Part shown: positions 12,201 through 24,200 of the stretch, in pieces
How the letters are laid out: the number at the start of each line of letters is the position of its first letter
How positions within the stretch are numbered: position 1 is the first letter of the stretch
Source: Hemibagrus wyckioides
Taxonomy: Eukaryota > Chordata > Actinopteri > Siluriformes > Bagridae
Assembly (NCBI RefSeq): GCF_019097595.1
Contig: NC_080720.1
Location: 14,837,352 to 14,901,351 of the forward strand
Length of the DNA stretch: 64,000 nucleotides
Direction of reading: 5' to 3'
Program-made: the position numbers and the translations under genes
The notes under the pieces: generated by a model
The model's database searches: none
The model's input: the letters and a program-made list of their open reading frames with translations, nothing else
Told to the model about the DNA's origin: nothing

Positions 12201-15200
12201 TACTGTCATGGATCATTGCTCAGATTATAAAGAGCATGATTACTGTGTATGAAAGGGAAGGAAAGCTTTTTTTAAAAAAAGCAGCATTGAAAGGCAGTGT
12301 TGTCTTTTCATGCGTTGTCTTTTTCATCTGTTGATGAAAAGTGTTTGATTTATGGATCAAATCTATTTTCTAACTAACTGTGTTTCTGTCATCAGTGAAC
12401 ACAGTAACATTTTTAGATAGCACATTTTTATCTTTTCCCTGAATTTCTTCTTTCATCAGCATTGTGGCCAATTTCCAACTTCTAAAAACTTCTAAAACGT
12501 TTACTTATTTCTTTGCCTTATGCAGAAATGTTGCCCTCCGAATAGTAAAAGATGATTGTTACGACGCCAAGATTTTGTTTATGTGGACGTGTTTCTGCGC
12601 AGCCCAATTATTCTCCACCCTGGCAGCTGAGGTTGGCCTGATTGGCTTTGTGGCAGAATTTCATGGAAGGACTGATGAATGTGGTTGTGCTTCAGCATTC
12701 TGATGGCCTTAAGCGCATCCCACCACTCCACATGCACACAGACCGAGAGATTGATGGCAGATGAACGGAAACATGATGCATGGTTTTTCTATCTTAATGC
12801 CTGCTGTTTTTTTGGGCCTTCTGCCTAAACAGGTTATGATGAGTGACTTAATGGAGTTAAAGTCAAGTCGCATCTTATTCAGAAAGCTTGCTTTGGCCTT
12901 ACACATTGGTTTAGTGTGATGTCTAACCTTGGAAATGTTATTTTAACATGTTGAAAATGTTATTTTACCATTATTCTTAAGAGTTTTGTTGAAATCCCAG
13001 CACATGTTCCGTTTTGAAATTGACAATTTTTGGGCCTTTGTGTATGTTTTCAGCTCTCAGAAGCGCAGGCCGATGGCCAAGCTGGTGTACACTCTGCTGA
13101 CAATGGTGGAGTTAAAGAGAAGGCTGAAAGAGTGCCATCTGTCCACGCAAGGCTCCAGAGATCAGCTCATCCGACGGCACCAGGAGTTCGTACATATCTA
13201 CAACGCACAGTGTGATGCGCTCAACCCCAGATCAAGTACGTCTTTGGCGTTCAATAAGTGATGACGCTCCACTTTTTTTAAGCCTAGTACAGTGGAACCT
13301 TAGCATACAAATGTAATTAGTTCTGGAGGTGAGTTCCTAAAGTAAAAAATGTGTATTGTGAAAAATGTTTGCATAAAAAAAAATCATGTAAATGCAGATA
13401 ATCCTTTCCAGACACCCACAAATATTACCAGTGTGAAGCATATGGAAACTGTATGGCTGCTTACACAGAACTGACCCAAGCCAAGCATTCCATGTCAAGG
13501 CTCCTCACAGGAAGTTGTGCCACCAAGCTTGGGCTAAAAATAGAACAGACCAGCCATGCCACCAATCTGTCTACAAAACAATATGCACAAAAAAACCATA
13601 TAGCTTTTGAACAAATGCCGAAGGCAATGTTGGTATTGTTGTTTGACTCTTTCGAAACAGCTTTCGCAGACAGAAGAAAAATTTCGGAAACTTGCTTCGG
13701 TTGGCTCACTTGACTTTATACTGAAGTTTTGAACAGATCCCGGATATACGTGCAACTTAGCCCGGGTTTGGTTTGCTTCATATCAATTCTTAAGGTGAAA
13801 TTTCGTAAGTGACAGCATTTGTATGCCAAGGTTCCACTGTAAATGACATTAAAAAGTATTTTGTCAAAATGTGACCACCTGCTTTGTTTTTCTTACAAAA
13901 ACAGGTTTGCTGGAGGGGGATTTATAGTTGTGCAGTTAGTCACTCTGTAGAGGGCAGTGAATCTAGTAGAACCCTCTGTCAGCTGTCGTGTCCTCGCCAA
14001 ATATGTTTTGACTTGGCATCTTCTTTTAAGTGGAATAGATTTTTCTTTTTGTATTGACCTTGTTTTTCAGAAGAGTCTACTCTGTTTTTTTTTCCCCCTC
14101 TGGTAGCTTGTGGTAGAAGCTGATAGAAAGAGTAAGGGTCAAGGGTTTAGATGGATTAAATTTAATTCCTACTCGCTTGATAGTATTCTCTGAGCCTGGC
14201 CTCTTTTTTTTTTTTTTTTTTTTGTGCTATCATGAGGATCGGTTTTGATAAAGTATAGCCCATTAAGTCTTATGTACACTACACTGTTTTTTCTCAGTAG
14301 ATTTTTCTATAATTGCAAGCAAACAATGTAGCTCTGATAGTGTCAAGCGTTTTTTATTTTTTTACAGCAAAAAATTTGCAGAGTATATATTGACTTCTAT
14401 AATAATTTTAAATATTGTGGTGTGCATTCAGTAAAGGGTGCTAAGGATTAGGCCATCTGCCAAATGCAGTAGGCGAGTCCTCTGACTAAGCCAAAAATCC
14501 TACATTTTGGTTCAGTTTTAGGGCAAAGGATAACTGGCACATTTTGGAATTTTAAAACCGGGAAATTAATATTTATATGGCTTGGAGAAACATATATTAA
14601 TTGCATTTTTCTGCCCATGTCAAGACGGATAGTATGGTTTAATTATGGTTATGGATCTAATCGTCACATATACTCATTAAAGGTTGGCGATATGACAGAA
14701 TATGATATTCTCACATGATATTTTCAGATATTTCACATATGATACATATGATATTTTCAGATATTCCTATGGGTTTCCTAACAAACTACCAGCAGTGTTT
14801 CATTTAAAAAGAAACCTGATACTTTTGTTTACTGTGAGCAAATATTAAGACTGAAAATTGCAAAAAGTTAATATGGTAGACACAATCTGAGGAAAGTGTT
14901 GTGTTAATCGCAATATTAATACTGTATCGTCATACTGCCCAGCCAAATGTCCAGAGAGGTTTTTTGTTTGTTTGTTTGTTTGACTGAGTATATCCATGAA
15001 ACCTGTTACAGAGGTGCATTTTTGAGTTTTAGTACTTTTATAACTCAACCTGCCTCCTATCAATATACCTGCAGTCTTCTAGTCAGGCGACGCTATACGT
15101 TTACATGACTGTAATCATCACTGTGGTCAGTAAAATGTCAGCATCAGTCACTGTGTTCTTAATGTAATATTGCTTTTTCTGTCTGACAGGTAAGGACATT

Positions 15201-18200
15201 GCTAGAGAGGTTGAAAACAATGAGAAGATGAGGAATCTGCTAGAGAATAAAAGTAAACCTGTATGTGCATTCTCTTGCTTTTTCTTACGATGAAGTGTGT
15301 AAATTATGTGTGCCAGTCCAACATTATTACAATGTTCTACACAAGCTAATGTGTGTGTGTGTTTCTCTTTGTAGGCAATACTCATCACTAAAAACCACAC
15401 AGCTGATGAAATTGAACAGTTGCACTCTAATTATCGTAAGTTGAAGTATCCCCACCATCCTCACAAATGCACCCCCCCCCACACACACACCTTTCTTCCA
15501 GCTAAACCTTGAAAGAACTCCTCAAGCTTTCAGGCCTGGCTGTTAAAATATCACTGGTAGTCAGTAGTGTCGCTCAAGTCCAAAAAAATCTCCACAGCCC
15601 GAAGCAAACAGCAAGCACTGATTGTGTATTGTAAATCTTCCAGAAACGAGACTAAATCTCACTGGCTTATTCCTTTTTAAACATGCACAGACTCTTGGAC
15701 AAAGGTATCTCTAATGTCTTAGATATAAAAGGTGTATTAGTAATAGGAGAGAAATGTGTAGGTCAGAGCAGTGTGATGTGAATTCTTATAGAGATGCGTG
15801 TGCCCTGTTTTCAATGTCTAAGTCTGTCTTGGTCATTAAGTAAAAAGTATTTCTTTTCCTCCGTTTTAAAAGTTCTAGAGATGGGAAAAGTTTTCGGCAA
15901 TACACTTATTCATTCAAGTCACTTATAGTGAGCACGAAGCAACAGGATTTTATTTTCCTTCTACTTCTGCACTTTGTTAAACTTTGTTTCTGACTATTCA
16001 TTAGTGTGTTTTGCCTGCTGCATTACACACATCAGCCGAGCAGTCTGCCTGTCAGTAAGACTATTTTTACAAGGCGGATTTAATTAGCCTGGACTGATGA
16101 CTTTTCAGAATCAGGAACACGCAGGTATGTGGAAACACTGATGAAAACCAGCAGAATAAGCCACAGAGCCGAGGCACTCGTATACGCTCACTGCCAATGC
16201 AGCACATAGTCACCTCTCAGTTCATTTTGAGACTAAATAGAGTCGAATAGTAACTTGATGTGCAATTTGTGAAGTAAACACACTACAGCTCATAGCTGAG
16301 ACTTTTGAACTTTTGATTATATTACATTAGCTCTTAAGTTAAAGTACATTAGCACTACCTCTTTTATTCTGGTCTTTCGGATTCTGAGCAGAGGACTGGG
16401 GAAATGGACGTGGGATCAGTGTTAACAAACACTTAACTAAGATATACTAAGAGTATAAATGACCTTCAGTCATATATCTCTCTTGGCATTTACATTCATA
16501 TTAGTCCATTGCTATCTATGATACCTTTAGTTTGTTTGCTATTTGCTTCAGGTTCTTTTCTCACTACATGTAGTAAAAGGAGCCAAAAAGTGAAAATCAC
16601 TAGCTGGAGTGCTTGTAAGGCTGAAAAGACATACATAGGGAACAGATCCACTTTACCAAATGGGCATAGAAATGCAAAAAACCACCTTAGAACACAGAGC
16701 CAAGGCTCAATAAATGACTAGATAATAATAATGCAAATATTTTGTGATCACATCCACCGTTTTTTATTTTTATTCAAATCTCCAGAATACATAGAGTTTC
16801 TCCAGCTGTTGTCACAGTCAATCATTTTATCAGCTCGCATCAAATTGTCTCTCGTGATCCAAATATACACCATGTTCCTGCAGTTGGGATGATACGAGAC
16901 CCCTCCCCCCCTTCCACTGCGTTCAAAGCGTCTGGTTTTCCACAGCTGAGTACGATGGTCCAGGGTCCAATTCCAACAGTCTAAACACTACATACGTGAA
17001 AGCGCCCTCAGCAGTGTTTTCTGTTATGCCGTTTAGTTATTTTTCTCTCTGCGACAGATTTCCACTCTTATGCAAGATGTATGCTGCTTTTTATTTTTTA
17101 TTTATATATAATATACAGGTCATGTTTTTTTGTGTGTCTACTGCTATCTTGCTTACCACCTTGAAAAATTCCCCTCATACAATATTTTAAGATGCTGAAC
17201 AGCTTGCACGTTCCTTAAGGATGCAATATTGGTATGCCGTGTATTGCACATGCATCACACTCAGACATTTCCACAGAGTGCTGTAATAAATAATAATAAT
17301 AAAAAAAAAAAGTCTCTTTCTAGATCCTATAAGTCTTCTAAATGCCTAGAGTATGTGTGTGACTAGCTGTATTTAATCCCAGGTCTTCTAGTTGTACTAT
17401 ATACCGTTTGTGTGTGTGTGTGTGTTGTGTGTGTGTATAGAAGCTTGAAATGAGCTTCATATCAAACTCCACCCTTCACCGTGCTGTAAATATAAAGCAC
17501 AGCTCACATCTTTAAGCTGAAGGCAACCCTCTGTGCAGCTTGCCCTAATGCCCTGCTTCCTGAAGTAAATAAAAGAAATGAAATCATTTTCTTTAATTAT
17601 TTTTTTTAATTTATTGCGGTAAAGAAGTTGTCAGTTGGTATTTGCCATGTGTAATAGTGCTCGCAGGAAGAGTATTACGTTAGGAAGGATGTTGAAATAT
17701 TGATGCACAGCATCGGGGGGTCTCTATAAATAGCAGACCTACCGAGATAACTTCTTGAATAATCAGCGAAAGGCATGATGAGTCACTCACTGGCCTGGTG
17801 GAAGAGATGATGAATGGGAGCATGAGAGAGAGAGTGAATGAGAAGAGCGTGAACACAAACACACTGACATTGCTAAGGCTGCCGGTTTGCTGGTCAAAAA
17901 GAAGGGTTTCTGTTAAAACATTTCTTTTATCTGCTTCATCTGTCTGGTTGCTCTGTGGTGTTCTGTGTAGTTGGAAATCTGAACAACATGCACATTAAAG
18001 TGTTTGGGCAAAAAGGTATTCATGGGTCATGAACAGGCATAAAGCTTTTAGTTTTTCACTGAATGAAGGCTCATTGTTCAGTATTTGTCCTTAGGCTGAG
18101 TATGGCCTTAATCACCATTAAATTCTTCGTCTGAAATGTGTTGGGTTTTACAAAGGAATACTTTCTCTGACCCAGCGTCGGAGCAGTTGAACCTTTTGAC

Positions 18201-21200
18201 ATGCCTTCAGATGGAAGAAGCCGGCAAAATCTTTAACCCCCCCCTTGGTTTTCACGCATGTGTGTTTTGTGTAACAAGTGCTGTCTGTGCTCGTTACTCA
18301 GGAGATTAAACTCGGCAGATGTCAGCAGGGAATGTTCAGTGCTGTTTAAAGCTTTGTTTACACACATGCCTGAATTCATGCTTGTTTTTGTTTGTACGTT
18401 ATTGTGATTCGCTAAAAACCGCTAATCGTTGACTGCACCTATTTTTTTTTTTCCCCCAAAACCACTCAAGTGTTAAGTGTTAACCATCCCACATGAGAGT
18501 ACAGGTCCTATGTAAGGCTTTTTCTTCATTATTCCCCAGTTGCAAAAATTAGTTAGTGGACACAAAATATGTTCAAAACACTGCACTAAAGATGATTCTG
18601 AAACGTGTGTGTGTTTTCATTCTTTCATTGATTTAGCACCGAGATTCTTAATCTATTACAGAACTCTGTCAACAGTGTCAAACTAACACAAATATATATA
18701 TGCAAATATTTGCATTCTGCTTCTGCTTTAGATTACACCGTGCGTGTGGCATCTGGGGTCTACAATAGACTGGAGTCAGTGGCGTCAAACATAATGAGCA
18801 GATGTGCTGAACTGAAGGTCACACACGCGAAGTAGTGCAAAGAGAAACTGCAGAAAACTCACACAGTCACTTCCAATAGATTTTTGTGCTGACGTGGAGT
18901 TTCCAGACTGTCTAAAACCCTGTCTTAGAGAAACACGCAAGATCAAGCTGTGAGGATTTTCACACTTGAATACGCTACTATAAAAACAGGTTTATTTGTG
19001 TTATCATCACTTTTTCCCCCTCATTTTAAAACTTATAGGTCATATGTTGGAATCGATAAGCATGGTAATTAATATCTATCAGCTACTGGAACAGTGGTTC
19101 TTGATTGAGATGAGATGTAATGTTGCTTTATTAATTGCAGACATGGAAGTCCTAAGCACTGCAGATGTTGGCGTTCTTTCAGCTTCAGGAATAGAACAGA
19201 GCCAGTGCACTAAAATCAGGCTCTGGTATATTCAAATCCCAGAAGAAAACCCAATGAGCTATCTAGTTATAGGACAATAATCACTATAAGGTGGTGTGAA
19301 GTGCAAAAATCCCTAAAGTGGAAGAGCACATCCCAAAAGGTTTTATTGCTTTTACACCACTGCAATCTGCCCACAAGTGCAATTTATAGCTTATTAATAA
19401 ATGACAATCCCTGATTTTTAATGTTATGAAGTGTTTACGACATGAGACAAAAGAAGAATGCAGGTTGTCATGTTACTGAGGAAAGTCCTTTAGCTTTAAA
19501 ACTCGTCTGTGCTGGGAAATGTACAAACCTAGCAAAGCATTGACACCTGACATGTCTTCAGTTAACATACTAATGACTAATCTGCAAGCTTTACCATACA
19601 ACATTGTTTTAAACAATAACACATGCAGAAAATTATTTTTTAGATTTCTATTATGTGGAGTATCCTGTGTACATGTGCCTTTGAATGAGTTGTTACTGAA
19701 GATATGTTAACATTTATAAACCAGCACATGAATATAAACCATTGTGTAAATAGTTTTCATTTCAGCTAGAGCTGTCGTCCGTGCCGTTAGAGAAAATCAT
19801 CTCCTGACCAATCAGATTCAAGAATTCAACACTTAATCTCATATAACACTTCAATATTAAAAGCTAACAAATCTAACAATTCCTGTATGATTTAAAAAAC
19901 TTTATGTAAGAAGGCAATGCTTAAGCTTTGCACAGGAAAAGTGTGAAGCCATGTACATCAGGAGCTGAGATGTGGCATTTCTTCAGAGTAGGCAATGTGA
20001 CATTTGTGCACAAGTCTAAATTTTCCAGCTCTAGCCAGGCAGGAGAGCCGTCTGTATATGATGGTAGCTTTGATTTGCCTGACACATGACATTTCTTCAT
20101 TTTGGCTTTATGAGGAGAAAGACAGAAGCTTAGATGATCTGTAATTGCAAGGTTTCCTCTGGTGGAACATTTGGGGATTCAAGGGTATTTTTAAGGAGAG
20201 ATGCTTCACATTGGTAAATCTGGAGCTCTGATAAGCAGTAACATTGAGAACAACCGATGGACCATATGAAAAATTTGTGAAATATGTGGCATTTGGCAGA
20301 CACCCTTATCCAGAGCGACGGACAAGAGTGCTCTGAAGTCTCCATCAATGAATACATTAACATTGGTTTAGTAGGTCACACACTTAGGATACCATCAGCC
20401 TTAAAACTGTGTTGGGAAGAGGTAGGTCTTCATCCGTCGTTTGAAATCGGCCAGTGACTCAGCTGTTCGGACATCTAGGGGAAGTTCATTCCACCTCCAC
20501 GGTGCCAGAACAGAGAACAGTCTTGATGTAAACCTACCTCTTACCCTGAGAGATGGTGGGAGCAGTCGAGCAGTGCTAGTAGACTTATTGTTTGGACTTG
20601 CATGGATACTTTTTATATAATCTAACTTAGCTTCAGTTCTTGTGAATAACATCATAGTTTAGATTTTACCATGATATCAGTTTTAACTTTTGCTTTTTCT
20701 AACACGGTGCCAGTAATTCCATATGCAGAGCATTATCCGGACACCCGCATGTACAAGATCACTTTCATCATGATTGCTAGTCATGATCTGGTCTGTTTTT
20801 CAACCTTCAACTCATCAAGTTGCTTTGTCTTTATGATCTTTGGACCGTAACACACGTGGTCTTTATTTTCCCGCTGATTTGTGTGTTTTTTATGTGCTCA
20901 ATTATTGTTAACTTATGTTTTGAACAGTATCCAGTAGTTCTGTTCTAGCATTATGTAAAACCCCTTAATCCTGGATTCCAGTTGGAATGGATTAAACACA
21001 CAACCATATTAACCACACTAATCTCTATCACTGTCTTTCTCAGGGAAACAGCACAGTGGGGAGTTTTCCCGATTAATTGCTCAGGTCAGAGGTCGTTTGG
21101 AAAATTCCAGGAGAGCAAAAATTAAGCAGGAAGAAGAGAAATCAGTGGAGGAATCATGTTGCAGTGGTAAGGACATGTTTGTTCTGTCAGAGACGTGCTT

Positions 21201-24200
21201 TCTATCCAAAACAAGTGAGCTGTAGTGAAGGAGTAGATAATAAGTAAAAGTGGATTATGGTTTATACCATTCAGTTCCATTGGCCTGCTTGGTTGTTTCT
21301 TGTCAAACTAAATATTTTAAATTAAACTAATTTAAAACTTTACCACATACTTGTTCAAATGGTTAGAGGAAACCGAATTTTCATGAAGTTTTGTCACAGA
21401 AAGTAAAGTTTTTACTCTAGTCCCTGGTATTTAGTTGTTACTAAGGAGCATAAATGTGAAGTTAATCAAAAATAGAGAACGTGTCTTCTTCAGATAGAGA
21501 GAAAACAAATGTTTTATCTGTTTAAACAGTTGATTAGTTGCACACTTAATACTGCAGTCAAGTCAAGAAGTTCCATTATTATTACTGTACATTATTATAT
21601 ATTTTAACTGCTTGACCTTGTCTTTCAGCTGATGACACAGTAGACCAAAACGCAACCCAGCCTCAGGTTTCTTCAACACTGGAAATTACAAGCGATGAGG
21701 AGACAACTGTTATAGAACTTGGGTCAAGGTCACTGAGCCCTACTCTCAGTGACGTGTCTGTCAGCAGGTAAATTCACATTTCCATGTTCGCTTTTTGGCA
21801 CAGAGTGTAACTCAGCACACTAAAGTGCAGTCTTACTTAGGGATTCATGTTCCACATTACTGCAAGTAAATGTTTGGAAACTGCTGTATTCCTCTTAATC
21901 ACTGAAAAATCATTTAAAAAATGACTTGGCTCTTTTCCACATTTGTAACTTTCTTTGGGGTGTAGGGGATATGTAGTGTTTGAGTTAAATAAAATGTAGT
22001 AATGTGAAACAAAAGGCTTTAATGTTGGAGGAATCATGATTCCTGAGTCGTGATTATTTTCAATTTAAATCAAGATGATCTGACTTTTGTCATTTGTTTT
22101 TTAGGCTAAAAGCATATTTACTTCATGTAATTGTTCCGTATAGAGGGAGCTCATGGGTGAGGTCAGCACAAACGCGTAATCTCTGTCCCTGCCTTTTACA
22201 GAGACAGCTCTGTGTCCTTTGGTTATTTATTTTATTTCATTTTGTTTGCTTCTGTGGTCTTAGTCTTTGGCCAGCAGTGATATCTGTGTTGTTTAAACTC
22301 TCAGTTCCAACTGATTGCTGTTTGTTTTTAGTGAATCTGCTTCTGTTTTCTTGTGATAACCCCTTAACGGAAAATCCATCATGAACTACTTGCTTATCAG
22401 TATTTAGAATTAACAATGTGATAAGCAGGGTGTGGTGTGAACGCTATCACGATCACATTGCACACTTTTTCCTTCTTTTCCTTGCAGAAAGTTGATGATC
22501 TTTGCCAGAAGGTCTCATGGGCATCGCTCTTTTCAGGTCTCCAGAGTTTTATTTTAATAGGTTCTCTATAGGTCATTTCAGCACTCTGTTAGATTAAGAT
22601 CTGGGAAAATCTCACTTTTCTGAAAGCATTCATTGGCTGACCTATAAGGTGTGCTTTAAGCCATTATATTGGCTTAAAGCACATATATATTCATCTTCAG
22701 CATGGTGAAGGACAGCAGCCAAAATGACTTTATTTGAAGATAGTCATTATCCCTTCTTTTTTGACTTAAGCACCTAATACAGCTGAAGAGAAGCAGTGTC
22801 CCAACATGGGTTTGCTGAGCTTTGGATGATGTGTGGTGTTTTTGCACCAAACATATATTAGAATTCAGGAATTATGGCCAAAACCTCTCACCAGACCTTA
22901 AGACATTTCCCTCCATGGTTTAGGATGATGGAATATTTTTGCTGCACTTTGAAGGGCTGGGATTTGTGCCTTCACACTCATTGATTCAGTGTTTGGTTAA
23001 GCTGTTATGAGCCCACTGTGCAATTTTGATTTTTGTTTGCCTCTAAGCATATGGATCCCATATTACCTGACTAACATACCACAGATTGAAAACATTTGTA
23101 AGAATTTGTCTGAACAGGGAATAGGCAGCACAGATGCTCACACACCAAATCACCTGTAGGACTTAATTCTGCTGTTAAGTGTTTGGCACATGGAACAAAA
23201 TGCCACCTATAGAGCCTTGATTAAACGCTATATGAATTGTGGCTGAAAAGGAAATGATTCTGTCTGTATATTTATAGGATATTACATAATGCTGTACCAC
23301 AGAGGTCTGACTGTCAATCTGACCATAGGACTTTGGGCTATTAATTTATTTTATGTTGCGTATGTGTTTTTATTGTGTTTATTTATTTATCAGGTTGTGT
23401 CACTTTATGATACTAACCCTGGTATTGATATCAAACCCATAATGTGAGCATCATGGCCACCCTAACTGGCATGTGAAGCTTTGTGTCCTTTAATAGTGTC
23501 ATGATTAATGGAACATACAATCAGTACCACATTTTTATGCTGTATCACTTCTTTCAGGATACACAGAGCTGCACAGAAGTCTAAAAATATCCCTTAATGT
23601 CTTTTAATCAGGAGAGTGTGTGTAATCTGTAGCTTGCATGACTGACTGGATCACTACTGTCGGTATGCACTTTCATGACAGATGTAAGTATCTACAAGCT
23701 TCCACAGAAAGGTAATTGGCAAGTTGTCTCAGTCAGAGTTGATGTATTGTGACAATTTAGAAACATTTTAGCAAAATGTAGACTGAGCTTGCATTGTGCT
23801 CTGCACTCTGTATTCATGTCCTGGTCTTTTTCAGAGTAGCAGATAGTATTTTTTTTTTTTTTTTTTTAACGTGCAGTGCTTTAGCACCTATTTCTCTGCC
23901 TGTAGTGAATTTTAAAAGCTTTTGAATTGCATGGTCGAGAACTCGTTCAGGTATGAGAGCAATCTGATTAATTATGTTCTCTAGAATTCTGTGCTCCGTC
24001 AGTTGTCTCGCTGATAAGAATGATTTATTTATTTATTTATATTTGAAGTGAGTGGAGAGAGATGTACCGTCTGTTTCCTCAACTGTCAGTCACTTTCTCA
24101 CACACTCATGTAGACTAGCGTACAGTCTGCTGAGGAGCAACTTCTTATTAACGACTGCAGTGTCCCAAAATCAACATATCAGTATCAGGATTTAATGTCA

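Noticed and set aside
13453..13755. Overlapping frames on both strands between 13453 and 13755
   Set aside because: They lie inside the MITE and show no transposase or other motif.
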